DNA of 58,069 nucleotides from Isotricha intestinalis (Eukaryota > Ciliophora > Litostomatea > Vestibuliferida > Isotrichidae), in NCBI GenBank assembly GCA_023807065.1, contig JAJJLU010003537.1, positions 1 through 58,069 on the forward strand. Reading direction: 5' to 3'. The translations under genes and the position numbers were made by a program. Position 1 is the stretch's first letter. The number at the start of each line of letters is the position of its first letter. The notes below the pieces were generated by a model that saw only the letters and a program-made list of their open reading frames with translations, had not been told where the DNA came from and ran no database searches. This document shows positions 40,009-49,679 of this stretch, one piece after another.

Positions 40009-41331
40009 ATGAAAATTCTTAATAAAAGTAATAGTGAAAGATCAAATTATTTGAATGAGATTATTTTAAGAACAAGTAAAGAAAAATTAAAAATTCATCC
40101 AGAAATTTCTTTATTATTTAAAAGGAATAAAGAGATTAGATTTGATTTTTTAAATAATGTAAAATTAAATTCAATTCCAACATCAAATATTAAAGATGAA
40201 AGAATGATAAATTTGATTGATAGTATTAATTCTTTTAAAAATAGTTATATTAATTCTGAAAAATCTTTAAAAAAAATACAAATAATAAAAAATGAAAATA
40301 ATGGTTTTGAAAAAGATTATAATAATTATAAAAAAAAAATAAAAGATGATGAAATTATTTCTGATTTAAAAGGAAAATATTTAGAAAAAAAAATTAAAAT
40401 TCCAAATTTATCAAAAAACAATTTATTTGAACCAAATATTTTAATTTCACAAGATAATAAATTAAAAAAATTAATTGAATATAATTTAATTGAAAGAAAT
40501 AAAAATAAAAAATCATTACATTATTTAAATAAAATAAAAAAAGAAGTTGATTCATTAAGAACAGGAAATAAATTAAAAAAAAATAATATTATGGAGGTTT
40601 ATATGAAAAAAATTAAAAAAAAAAAAATGAATTTTTTATATGAAAAAAAAAAAATTGACATATCTCCTCGAAAAGAAATAATTAAATCTCAAAGAGAAAT
40701 TTCAGAAACAAAAAAAACTTTTAATAACCTTTTAAAATTAGATAATTTTTTAAATAATGAAAAAAATGAAAAAAATAATTATTATTTAAATCAACAAAAT
40801 GAAAATTATCAAGAAACAACAACTGAAAAAATTCCTGCTTTGTTTAAAAATATCAGAAAAAAATCAATAAGAAAATTAAGTACAATAAGTTATGAAGAAG
40901 AAGAAAAAGAAAATAATAATTTATTTCTAAAAATATTTCCTAGAAAATTAAATGATAATATTTCATATAAAAAAAAAATATCTTTAAAATATAAATCATC
41001 TTTAGAAAAATTATATAATAAAATTTCTTCTTCTGATAATCAATTAAAATTTAATAAAAGAATTAAAAATTTTATTAAAAATAAAGGTTTAAATATGAGT
41101 GATGATGTTTCTCCAAAAGAAATTTGTAAAAATATTGATGATATAAAAGGTAAAATTTTTAAAAATGATGTTATTCTAAAAGATATTCAATTAAGAAAAA
41201 AAAATTATGAATATTTAGAATTAACTAATGAACAAAATAAATTTATTGAAAAAGAAGTTAATTTTAAAAATATTATTAATAATTCTCAAAATAAAATTAT
41301 TGAAATATATTCCCTTTATGATAAATACTAA
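40009..41331 (+). CDS. basic, helix-rich protein, function unknown
   Basis: 440 aa from ATG 40009; the frame extends five codons upstream to a TTG, which I do not consider a start. Lys/Asn-rich with several helical segments (about 60-130, 170-230, 330-430), none forming a long coiled coil. Motifs of note are IHPEISLLFKRNKEIRFDFL near the start and ELTNEQNKFIEKEVNFKNII near the end. No membrane segment, signal or known domain. Confidence 0.45.
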   Translation: MKILNKSNSERSNYLNEIILRTSKEKLKIHPEISLLFKRNKEIRFDFLNNVKLNSIPTSNIKDERMINLIDSINSFKNSYINSEKSLKKIQIIKNENNGFEKDYNNYKKKIKDDEIISDLKGKYLEKKIKIPNLSKNNLFEPNILISQDNKLKKLIEYNLIERNKNKKSLHYLNKIKKEVDSLRTGNKLKKNNIMEVYMKKIKKKKMNFLYEKKKIDISPRKEIIKSQREISETKKTFNNLLKLDNFLNNEKNEKNNYYLNQQNENYQETTTEKIPALFKNIRKKSIRKLSTISYEEEEKENNNLFLKIFPRKLNDNISYKKKISLKYKSSLEKLYNKISSSDNQLKFNKRIKNFIKNKGLNMSDDVSPKEICKNIDDIKGKIFKNDVILKDIQLRKKNYEYLELTNEQNKFIEKEVNFKNIINNSQNKIIEIYSLYDKY

Positions 41332-41559
41332 CAATCATAAATTTTAATATGATTATAAAAAAGATTTGTAAATAATAATGAAAATTATATTAAATAATAA
41401 TAATATTAATTAAGTTTATAAATAAATAATAAATTTCCTAAAATTAAACTAAATTTTTAAAAGAAAATTTCTTTTAACATATAAATGAATTGAATATAAC
41501 TAACAAATAAAAATTAATTATAGATAAAATAAATAATAATATATATTAAGATTAAAAAT

Positions 41560-42447
41560 TTATTTTATAAAATCCATTAATGAATTTTGAACGCTAACAC
41601 TATATTTTGAAGTTGAATTATTACAATTAACATTAGATTTAATAGATGAAATATCAAATAAATCTGAATCTTGCATTAAATTTTTAATATTTTTATTATT
41701 ATAATTTCTAAAAGTATTTATTTTTGATTTTTCAACATTATAATTTTGTTCGAATTTCATTTCTTTATAATATTTTAATCTTATTGGAGAATCTTTTTTT
41801 AAACTATTATTTTGACAATAATCATTTTTTGGAAAAACAATTTTAATTATTTTTTTTCCTTTATCATTTAAATTTTGTTTAAAACTTTTTTCTTTAGAAT
41901 TTTTTTTTGAATTTGTTTTATAAGTACTTTTACTTATATTATTTTTATCAATATTATTTTCTGTTTCACTTTCTTTTGTTGTTACACTTTGTTTTTCTTT
42001 TATAAAGTTTTGATTATTTAAAACTTGATTTGAATTTATTATAAATTGATTATTATTTAATTGTTCAATTCCTTTTAATAAATTATTAATTATTGTTTCT
42101 TTGTTTTTTTCAAAATATATTATTTCTTCTTTTGTTAATTTATTATTTAATGATGTTACTTTCTCAAATATTATATTAGAATATATTTTAACATTATTAT
42201 TATTTTTTACAGTCATTGTTTTTAATGTTTCATTCATTGAATCTTGATTTTCATTTTTAACTTTTTGATAACTATTATTTTTTAATATTTTTATGTTTTC
42301 TTTTCCACTTTGAACTTTACTTAAAGAAAATTTCAGTTTTTTTAATTTAAAATCATAACTTTCATACATATTTTTTTGTCTTTGTCGATTTTTTTCTATT
42401 CTATCATAATAGTTATTTGTGATACTATTATTTTTGGTAATTTTCAT
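41560..42447 (-). CDS. Asn/Lys-rich protein, function unknown
   Basis: 295 aa. The first 50 residues (YDRIEKNRQRQKNMYESYDF) are helical and may be conserved; the rest is Asn/Ser/Lys-rich and probably disordered. The last 30 residues (LMQDSDLFDISSIKS, ending SVQNSLMDFIK) contain hydrophobic spots that could be a binding motif. It converges with the gene ending at 41331. Confidence 0.4.
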   Translation of the reverse strand: MKITKNNSITNNYYDRIEKNRQRQKNMYESYDFKLKKLKFSLSKVQSGKENIKILKNNSYQKVKNENQDSMNETLKTMTVKNNNNVKIYSNIIFEKVTSLNNKLTKEEIIYFEKNKETIINNLLKGIEQLNNNQFIINSNQVLNNQNFIKEKQSVTTKESETENNIDKNNISKSTYKTNSKKNSKEKSFKQNLNDKGKKIIKIVFPKNDYCQNNSLKKDSPIRLKYYKEMKFEQNYNVEKSKINTFRNYNNKNIKNLMQDSDLFDISSIKSNVNCNNSTSKYSVSVQNSLMDFIK

Positions 42448-42744
42448 TATTTTAATTTAAAATAATAAGAAAAAAATGATAATAAAAAAAATTAAATTTT
42501 AATTAAATTTTCCAAACACCTAATTTATTAATCATTTTTCATTTTTTATATTTACCTATAAATCCTATAATACAATCATTATATTATTTTTATTTATTTG
42601 AATATATTCATATATTACATATATCACCATAATAAATTTATAAAAAAATCGAAATTAATTATTAAAAAAAGCAATAAAAAATTTAAAAAAATGATAAAAA
42701 ACAAAAATTAATCCTATAAAGAAAAGGAAAACCTTAAAAAGAAA

Positions 42745-44361
42745 TCAACTATTTTTAATAAATTCTCTTTCATAAACATATCCATATAAATCATACATTT
42801 CAGTTAAAATATTAATTCTATTTTTAAAATCAGAATAATTATAATTATCGATTCCCCATTGAACTTCAGAAAGTGCAGCCATTCTAGGTAATAACTGAAA
42901 CATTACTCCCCCTTCACTAAAAATATATTCAGTCCACAAATTAGCTTGAACACCAATTACATAATTATATAAATTCTTTTGAATATTTCCATAAGGATTA
43001 AAATGATAAACTGTAGATACATTAACTAGTCCTCCAATTGTTCTTGGTTGAGCCCAATGATTTGGATTTTGACTATAATCAAAGTACATATTACTCATTG
43101 GACACATTATTACTTCATGTCCTAAGTTAACTCCATTTTCTCCTGAATTTATCCCTCTCCAACTCATTATTATTGCACTTTGTTGAATATTTCCTTCTAA
43201 TATTTCATCCCATCCTATTATTCTTCTTCCTTTTTCACTTAAATATTTTTGTATTCTATGTGAAAAATATCCTTGTAAATGCTCATATGAATCTATATTT
43301 TCTTCTTTTTTCCTTTGATTACATAAAGAACAAGAATTCCATTTAGTTTTAGGAGCTTCATCACCTCCAATATGAATAAATTCACTAGGGAAGAGTTCAA
43401 GTAATTCATTTAGAATATCTTCAATGAAATTGAAAGTTTCTTCTTTTCCTACACAGAGAATATCTGAGAAAATTCCAAAATTATTCGTAACTTGATATGG
43501 TCCTTCACTACAACCTAATTTTGGATATGATGAAAGTAAGGAAAGCATATGTCCTGGCATATCTATTTCTGGGATTATTGTTATAAAATTTTCTTTTGCA
43601 TAATTTATAAAATCTTTTATTTCTTCTTGTGTATAAAATGAACCATAAGTTAAATCACTTATTTCTTCTGTATTTCTTTCTATGTGAGAATTTGTTCTTT
43701 GAGACCCTATTTCTGTTAATAATGGATATTTCTTTATTTCTATTCTCCATCCTTGATCATCTGTTAAATGCCAGTGTAAATAATTTAAATTATGAAAAGA
43801 TAATATTTGAATGAGTTTTTTTAGGAATGATATTGGAAAAAAATGACGAGAACAATCTAACATTATTGAACGATATTTAAATGTTGGGTAATCATTTATT
43901 TTTATTGGCGTTAATGATATTTGTATATTACTTTTTTCTTTCTTTATTAAGGGAAGAGATTTTCGAATAGTGTTTATTCCATATAAAATTCCTTTTGCTG
44001 TTGATGATGATATTGTTATTATATTTTCATTTATTATTATATTATATTCTTCCTCTTTTAATGTAACATCATATAAAAGGAGAATTATGTTTTTTTTTTT
44101 TTTTGGTAATTTTGATGATATATTTAATTTTAATTTTGTTTTATCTTGAATAAATGATGAAAAATTTTTCGATAATTTTTCTAAAGGAATATCATTTTTT
44201 GGATATATAATAATGGTGTTTGATGAAAGAATAAAAGGATTTCCTTTCATTAATTCTATTTTTTTTGGAAGAGGAATTATTCTATAATTTTCTTCTTTTA
44301 CTGTGTAATTTGATAATATATATTTTAGGAGGAATGATATTATAAACAAAAATATTTTCAT
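42745..44361 (-). CDS. beta-N-acetylhexosaminidase, GH20, bacterial type
   Basis: 538 aa from ATG 44361 (a TTG three codons upstream is ignored). GH20 enzymes remove terminal GlcNAc/GalNAc, for example from chitin, peptidoglycan-derived or glycoprotein glycans. A signal peptide (about 1-17) indicates secretion or lysosomal delivery. The GH20b domain (25-150) is followed by the TIM barrel with MLDCSRHFFP, LHWHLTDDQGWRIEIKKYP, IPEIDMPGHM, the catalytic pair Asp334-Glu335 in HIGGDEAPKTKW, and QANLWTEYIF...LPRMAALSEVQW. These motifs (TDDQGWRIEI, PRMAALSEVQW) look more like Bacteroidetes enzymes than animal hexosaminidases, so transfer from bacteria followed by gain of a eukaryotic signal is likely but untested. 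It would suit a ciliate that digests bacteria. It shares a 119-base divergent spacer with the next gene. Confidence 0.93.
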   Translation of the reverse strand: MKIFLFIISFLLKYILSNYTVKEENYRIIPLPKKIELMKGNPFILSSNTIIIYPKNDIPLEKLSKNFSSFIQDKTKLKLNISSKLPKKKKNIILLLYDVTLKEEEYNIIINENIITISSSTAKGILYGINTIRKSLPLIKKEKSNIQISLTPIKINDYPTFKYRSIMLDCSRHFFPISFLKKLIQILSFHNLNYLHWHLTDDQGWRIEIKKYPLLTEIGSQRTNSHIERNTEEISDLTYGSFYTQEEIKDFINYAKENFITIIPEIDMPGHMLSLLSSYPKLGCSEGPYQVTNNFGIFSDILCVGKEETFNFIEDILNELLELFPSEFIHIGGDEAPKTKWNSCSLCNQRKKEENIDSYEHLQGYFSHRIQKYLSEKGRRIIGWDEILEGNIQQSAIIMSWRGINSGENGVNLGHEVIMCPMSNMYFDYSQNPNHWAQPRTIGGLVNVSTVYHFNPYGNIQKNLYNYVIGVQANLWTEYIFSEGGVMFQLLPRMAALSEVQWGIDNYNYSDFKNRINILTEMYDLYGYVYEREFIKNS

Positions 44362-44480
44362 TTTTTTCAAAAAAAAATAAATAAAATAATTTAATTGTAT
44401 TTTTACTTTGAATATTATTATGAATTATCAAAAAAGATAATAATAAAATTTCTCCAAAAAAAAAAATAATCATATAAAAA

Positions 44481-45308
44481 ATGAAAATGAAAAATATATC
44501 CAAAATAATATTACTAATATGTTTAATAAATGGAATAAAAGGATGGACAGGTGAATCACTTTGGGAATTTACAATGAAAAACATAACAAAAAGTGCAAGA
44601 CATTTTTTAATTGACCCAGATAATATAATAGAAAAGAAGATGAAAGAATCGTTAGTAATGGAAATGTTAAATTTATATACCAATTTTGGTTTATCCAATT
44701 TTCTATTCATAATAAAGAAATTTGATGAAAAAAACATAAATGAGAAATTTTTAAACAACACAATAGATTTAATAGAAGCGAATATAAAGAAAGAATTAAC
44801 AGAAAAATTAGAGAAAGGATTTATATCAATAATAAGCACAGAAGATAATGTATATAAATATAAATATGGAAGAGAGATAAAATCAAGAGCATATAAAAGA
44901 AATTTAAGAGATTTAAAAGAAGTTACAGAAAAATATATGAAAACAAAAGAATTTTCATCAATATTTAATTATCAATTAAGAGAAATGGAAAATATTATTG
45001 AAGGAAATGATGATATTTTACCTTGGTGGGATGATGAACAAACTCCTCATATAATTGATGATCCTGATTCTCCTGAATTTGATACTGATGTACCTGTTGT
45101 TCCTACTGATAATACAGATAAAGATAAAAATAAAAATAAAAAAAAAAATGAAAAAACTGGAAATGGAGTTTTTGTTGTTATTATTATCTGTTTATGCTTC
45201 TTAATTGCTTTTCTTATTTGGCTCTTCTATGCTCTTGCTAAAAGAGTTAAAAGAATGAACGTCAATAACATCGACTATAATATGTTTGAAAATCAATTTA
45301 AACTTTAA
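44481..45308 (+). CDS. secretory-pathway single-pass membrane protein, possibly TPM-domain-like
   Basis: 275 aa. A signal peptide (about 1-20, cleavage near KG/WTG) is followed by a luminal region of about 200 residues and a membrane helix (VFVVIIICLCFLIAFLIWLF, about 229-248) with a basic cytosolic tail. The luminal part has LSNFLFIIKKFDEKNINEKF, then an amphipathic helix and GFISIISTEDNVYKYKYGRE, an order that resembles the TPM (TLP18.3/Psb32/MOLO1) domain, in which a helix is followed by a 'GvlllvS.dDr...G' strand. The resemblance is by eye. An acidic, Pro/Asp-rich spacer precedes the membrane helix. Confidence 0.5.
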   Translation: MKMKNISKIILLICLINGIKGWTGESLWEFTMKNITKSARHFLIDPDNIIEKKMKESLVMEMLNLYTNFGLSNFLFIIKKFDEKNINEKFLNNTIDLIEANIKKELTEKLEKGFISIISTEDNVYKYKYGREIKSRAYKRNLRDLKEVTEKYMKTKEFSSIFNYQLREMENIIEGNDDILPWWDDEQTPHIIDDPDSPEFDTDVPVVPTDNTDKDKNKNKKKNEKTGNGVFVVIIICLCFLIAFLIWLFYALAKRVKRMNVNNIDYNMFENQFKL

Positions 45309-45427
45309 AACAATTTTTTTCTTTTTTATTCTTTTTTTAAAGGTTCTGGTTTTTTTAATTAATATTTTGTTTTTACATTATTTTTTTTGATTTTTTAATA
45401 TAATTATTAAAAAATTATTTTTTTACA

Positions 45428-46297
45428 ATGAATGATTTTTCTTCAGATAAAATTGAGAAATGTGGTTTTCAAAGAATATCAAATTATTTTGGAAATGACG
45501 AATCGACATTATCAACAGACATAAATATAAGTTATTCATCATCTTCAATAACAAAGGTAATAAATTCAAAAATTATAAATAATAACAATAATCCAACTGT
45601 ATATAATAATAATAAAGAATCAAATAATTATAGATTAAATTATTATTACAAATTAATATCAAAAGGAAATTGGAATCCAAAAAGAGAAAAACCAAAAAAT
45701 AATTCTTTAATAATTTTTGATTGGGATGATACATTATTATGTACAACTTTCATATCAAATAATAATTATGATTTTGATTCAATTTTAAAAAATCCAAATT
45801 ATCATGATTTATTATATAAGTTAGAAGATAAAGTTTTTGAAATATTAAGTTTAGCCATTCAAAAAGGAGAAACTTATATTATTACTAATGCTGAAAAAAG
45901 TTGGGTTGAATATACTTCTCAAATTTTTTTTCCTTCTATTTTAAATATTTTAAATCATATTAAAATTATTTCTGCAAGAGAAGAAAATCAATTTAATTTT
46001 CCTAATGAAAAAAGAATGTGGAAAATTAATTCTTTTAATCATGCTTTTAAAAAATATGATTATGAAAGTATTATTAATATTATTAGTATTGGAGATTCTT
46101 TTTTTGAAGTTGTTGCCTCAAAATTATTAAACACTCATTTTTATAATAGTTTTATTAAAACTGTTCAATTTATTCAAACTAATAAAATTGAGGAATTAAT
46201 TAGTCAAATTGATTTAGTTATTAATAAATTTGATTTTATTGTTAACAGTCCTAAAAATTATACTATTAATGTTAATAGAAATAATCCAAAAAAATAA
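45428..46297 (+). CDS. HAD-fold phosphatase-like protein
   Basis: 289 aa. HAD motif I is FDWDDTLLCT with Asp98 and Asp100; motif II is YIITNA (about 156); a KINSFNHAF motif near 200 gives the lysine; and IISIGDSFFE (about 220) is motif IV with the Mg-binding Asp. All key residues are present, so activity is likely. HAD-like proteins with the DWDDTLLCT start are found in ciliates, plants and oomycetes with unknown substrates. The first 80 residues are Ser/Asn-rich and probably disordered. No signal or membrane segment is present, so it is probably cytosolic. Confidence 0.75.
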   Translation: MNDFSSDKIEKCGFQRISNYFGNDESTLSTDINISYSSSSITKVINSKIINNNNNPTVYNNNKESNNYRLNYYYKLISKGNWNPKREKPKNNSLIIFDWDDTLLCTTFISNNNYDFDSILKNPNYHDLLYKLEDKVFEILSLAIQKGETYIITNAEKSWVEYTSQIFFPSILNILNHIKIISAREENQFNFPNEKRMWKINSFNHAFKKYDYESIINIISIGDSFFEVVASKLLNTHFYNSFIKTVQFIQTNKIEELISQIDLVINKFDFIVNSPKNYTINVNRNNPKK

Positions 46298-46877
46298 TTT
46301 CTAGATAAAATACACAATAATTTTCTAAGACTTTTTATTTTCATTATTTAATTTAATTTGTATGTTATTATTATTGTGTTTGCTTGATTAATATAATAAA
46401 TTTAATATTTATTTTATTAAAGTTAAGTTTAAAAAAAATAAAATAAGATTATTTAAATTTTATCGAATTATAAATTATATAAAACATCAAAAAAAATTAT
46501 ATTTTTTATAATTGAATGTCCTCAAGAATATCTAATTACTTTTAAAATATTAAAAATATTAAAAATAATTTGAAGAATGAAAAGAAAGAAGAATAGGTAA
46601 TAATAAAAAAGTAGATAATGATAAATATTCAAAGTATATATTTTTTTTTTTTTGAAGGAATAAATATAAATAATGAAAAAAATTGTAATAAAAATATTTA
46701 TTAAAGCTAGTAAAAAAGAAGATATAAAAAGAGAATATATCCTTATTTTACTCAGTAAAAAGAAAAAATTGTAATTTTATTTCTAATTCTGATTTATTAT
46801 AATAATCTCTCTATTAATATAAAAAAAAATAATTTAATAATTTTTTTCATCATAATTATTTATTATAAAAAACCATT
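46298..46877. other. intergenic, no gene seen
   Basis: 580 AT-rich bases between convergent genes. The longest open stretch starts at the ATG near 46673 (about 33 codons, Lys-rich) and shows no feature of a real protein. No RNA gene is seen. Confidence 0.4.
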
Positions 46878-47507
46878 TCATTTCCCACAACATTTTTTAT
46901 TTTCAGCAATCTCTTTTTTATCATCCTGACTTAATTTAATACTTTTATTTTTATTATCAACAATTTCAACTTTATTTTCAATTTTATTATTATTATTATC
47001 TTTATTAATTAATTTTTGACCAAGAGTTTCAAAAAGAGAATTAATACCAACATTTGACAAAGCAGAAGCAGTAGTAAAAACAGCATTAATTTCTTTAGCA
47101 TAATTTATAGCATCAATTTCATTAACTTCTTCTTTTTCATATAAATCATTTTTATTTCCAACCAAAGCATAAATAACATTATTTTCACAATTATCTTTTG
47201 TTTGAGGTAACCAATAATTTTTTATTTCTTCAAAAGTTTTTTTATTTGTTATATCATATACAAAAACTATTACTTTTGCATCTTTGTAAAATATTCTAGC
47301 TAATGAACGATATTTTTCTTGTCCTGCTGTGTCCCATATATCAATTTTTAAAGTTTCTCCGTTTATTTCCATTGTTTTTGAATTAAATTGTGCACTTAAA
47401 GATGATATACAATTTGAATTAAAGGAATCTGTTATAAATCTTTGAATTATACTTGTTTTACCTACTGCTGTTTCTCCTAATAATACTATTTTTATTGATT
47501 CTGTCAT
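46878..47507 (-). CDS. Rab-family small GTPase
   Basis: 209 aa. Rab GTPases direct vesicle traffic. The guanine-nucleotide motifs are GETAVGKTS (G1), WDTAGQEKY (G3), GNKND (G4) and ASAL (G5). Hydrophobic Rab positions (IDIWDTAGQEKYRSLARIFY) support Rab over Ras or Arf. The switch I segment reads SSLSAQF, so the conserved Thr/Gly of 'TxG' are both Ser; closest in style to Rab5/21/22-type proteins, without a firm assignment. The C-terminus ends KKCCGK, giving two cysteines for prenylation two residues from the end. Its ATG is only 57 bases from that of the divergent eS27 gene. Confidence 0.88.
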   Translation of the reverse strand: MTESIKIVLLGETAVGKTSIIQRFITDSFNSNCISSLSAQFNSKTMEINGETLKIDIWDTAGQEKYRSLARIFYKDAKVIVFVYDITNKKTFEEIKNYWLPQTKDNCENNVIYALVGNKNDLYEKEEVNEIDAINYAKEINAVFTTASALSNVGINSLFETLGQKLINKDNNNNKIENKVEIVDNKNKSIKLSQDDKKEIAENKKCCGK

Positions 47508-47564
47508 TTTTTTTGAAATGATTTTATTTTTTGGTTTAGAATTTTTTAATTTTTTATCTTAAAA

Positions 47565-47812
47565 ATGGAATTTGATCTTCTTCATCCTGATCCATTTATT
47601 GAAGCACAAAAACATAAATTGAAAAAATTAGTTCAGAAACCTAATTCTTTTTTCTTAGATATTAAATTAAAAATTGTAAATCTTTAACTCATACTTTTTC
47701 ATGTGCTCAATCAGTTATTAAATGCAAAAATTGTGGTGAAGTACTTGCTACACCAACAGGAGGAAAATTAGAATTAAAAGATGGAGTTCATATAAGAAGA
47801 AAAGGAGAATAA
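47565..47812 (+). CDS. RPS27: 40S ribosomal protein eS27, with a one-base frameshift as read
   Basis: Frame 1 from ATG 47565 gives [20 protein letters not shown], then [13 protein letters not shown], matching the eS27 N-terminus, and stops at a TAA near 47685. The continuation lies in another frame: [33 protein letters not shown] and [13 protein letters not shown], ending with TAA at 47810. A single missing base after LDIK explains everything: the codon expected there is the first Cys of the zinc ribbon (CxxC...CxxC). The other three cysteines are present. The corrected protein would be about 82 aa, normal for eS27. A sequencing or assembly error is most likely; a recent inactivating deletion or frameshifting cannot be excluded. 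No GT-AG intron repairs it. Confidence 0.9.
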
Positions 47813-47885
47813 AAAAAATAATAAAAGTAAATACAATAAATATTTAAATTTCTTTTGAGAAAAATTTATAAATATATATAAAAAC

Positions 47886-49373
47886 TTATTTCTTTTTGCT
47901 TTTAATTAAAATCCCATATTTATCAGGATTAAAATTAATATCTAAATCAACATTCCACAAATATAACAATCCATTTCTAATATAATCAGAATAATTTTTA
48001 TAAGAATATTGATAAAGCATATTTAATAAATTATATCTTTTAATAGTTTGAGTTCTTAAAATATAATCTTTAGCAGTTTCTTCTTTTTTTTCCCATAAAT
48101 CAAAAGGAGTTTTGCCATAAATATCTTTAATATAAGGATTAGCCATTTCAAATAATAAAACTAATATACTTTCAATTTGATTATATTCACAAGCTAAATG
48201 TAAAGGAGTTCTACCAATATAATTTTTATGATTAGGATTTGCTCCATTTCTCAATGCGAAACTAATATATAAATTTATATTTCTTTTTGCCATTATATGT
48301 AAAATTGTTTCATGTGAATAATCTATATCTAATAATAGTAATTTATTTTTAAATGTTAAATCTATAAATTGATCTATATTATCATTTTTTATTGCAAGAA
48401 AATATAATTCTGAATCTTTATTTATATATGGTCTTATATTTTCTACATAATATTCTGGAGGTAAATATTCTATATTTAATTTTACAAATTGTTTTGATGA
48501 TGATATTATTCCTTTTTTAATTATATGTTTTAATTTATCTTTTGGTATTTCTATTTTAGGTTTTTCATAATTTATTTTTTTCATATATTTATCATCTATT
48601 CCATAATTTTTCTTTATTCTTTCTATATTATATAATTGATTTCTTGGACAATAATCTTTCTCTTCTTTTGGAAATAATGTTACATATTTTGATATAAATT
48701 GATTTCTTATTGAAAAGTCATTTTGAGATATTATTGATTTTGGAATTGATAAATCTTGGTTTATATCTTTTTTTAATTTTTGTTTTTCATTTCCATATGT
48801 TTCATTTAATGCTTTTTTCAAAGGATAAAAATCTCTTTTTAAATATTTTTCAATTGGAATTTCTTCAGTAATTACATTTCTTTTTTTATTTTTATCTTCA
48901 ATATCATATATTTTATCAGGTATAAATCCTGGTTGATGAAATTTTTCTTTTTTTAATAATTTAGCTTTTATACTTTTATTTTTTAAACGTGAAAATTTTT
49001 TATTTTTTTGATTTAAATAATAATAACTTACTTGACTTCTATTTATACTTTTATTTATACTTTGATATGTTGAAGAAGTATTATTTGTTGAATGATTATT
49101 TCCTTTTAATAATATTGAAGTATAAAAATATAAAGGAGGAAATTCAGTTAATTCTTTTTCAAAATTATAATCTTTTAAATATTTTGTTAAGTAATTTATT
49201 TCTTTTTTTTCATCTATATAATTAAATCTTGATGGAATTGTTTTATTTAAAAATCCTTCTACTTTAGATAAAAATGTTGGTTTTGCTGTATGAAATATTT
49301 TATTTGTTTTTAATAATTTTAATTTCCTATTTGGTTCATTTATACTATCATCTAATGCTATTTCTCTTCTCAT
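47886..49373 (-). CDS. ankyrin-repeat protein
   Basis: 495 aa. The N-terminal ~260 residues are basic and low in complexity, with short conserved-looking motifs (FHQPGFIPDKIYD; FISKYVTLFP). Residues 310-430 form three to four ankyrin-type repeats: SELYFLAIKNDNIDQFIDL, ETILHIMAKRNINLYISFAL, GRTPLHLACEYNQIESILVL and a last GKTPFDLWEK. The C-terminal tail ends in LLYLWNVDLDINFNPDKYG and a lysine run. Function unknown; the ankyrin part is likely a protein-binding surface. Confidence 0.75.
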   Translation of the reverse strand: MRREIALDDSINEPNRKLKLLKTNKIFHTAKPTFLSKVEGFLNKTIPSRFNYIDEKKEINYLTKYLKDYNFEKELTEFPPLYFYTSILLKGNNHSTNNTSSTYQSINKSINRSQVSYYYLNQKNKKFSRLKNKSIKAKLLKKEKFHQPGFIPDKIYDIEDKNKKRNVITEEIPIEKYLKRDFYPLKKALNETYGNEKQKLKKDINQDLSIPKSIISQNDFSIRNQFISKYVTLFPKEEKDYCPRNQLYNIERIKKNYGIDDKYMKKINYEKPKIEIPKDKLKHIIKKGIISSSKQFVKLNIEYLPPEYYVENIRPYINKDSELYFLAIKNDNIDQFIDLTFKNKLLLLDIDYSHETILHIMAKRNINLYISFALRNGANPNHKNYIGRTPLHLACEYNQIESILVLLFEMANPYIKDIYGKTPFDLWEKKEETAKDYILRTQTIKRYNLLNMLYQYSYKNYSDYIRNGLLYLWNVDLDINFNPDKYGILIKSKKK

Positions 49374-49679
49374 TTCTTTAAAAAAAAATAATTACTTATT
49401 CAATTAAAAAAATAACTTTTATATTATTAATCAAAATAAATATGAATAAGTATTCATCATTATAATTATTATTGTCTTCATCATTTTTACTATTATTCAT
49501 CTATAAAAATATACTTCTTAATATAAATGTTTTTTTTATTTTTATTTTTATTGTTTTTGGTTTTATATATTATATGTTTTTTTTTAATGATTTGATGTGT
49601 GTTTCGTTATTTAATTATATTATAATATTCTTTTCTTTTTATTATTTATTCATGTATAACTTAGAAAATATAAATAGTG
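49374..49679. promoter_or_regulatory. divergent intergenic region
   Basis: 306 bases with strong T bias between the ankyrin and FCP1-like genes. A hydrophobic open frame (49472-49711) overlaps the next gene's start and is explained by T-rich DNA; I do not regard it as a gene. Confidence 0.4.

Noticed and set aside
47660..47690. Programmed -1 frameshift in eS27
   Set aside because: No classical slippery heptamer in the right phase; a single missing base at a conserved Cys codon is a simpler explanation.
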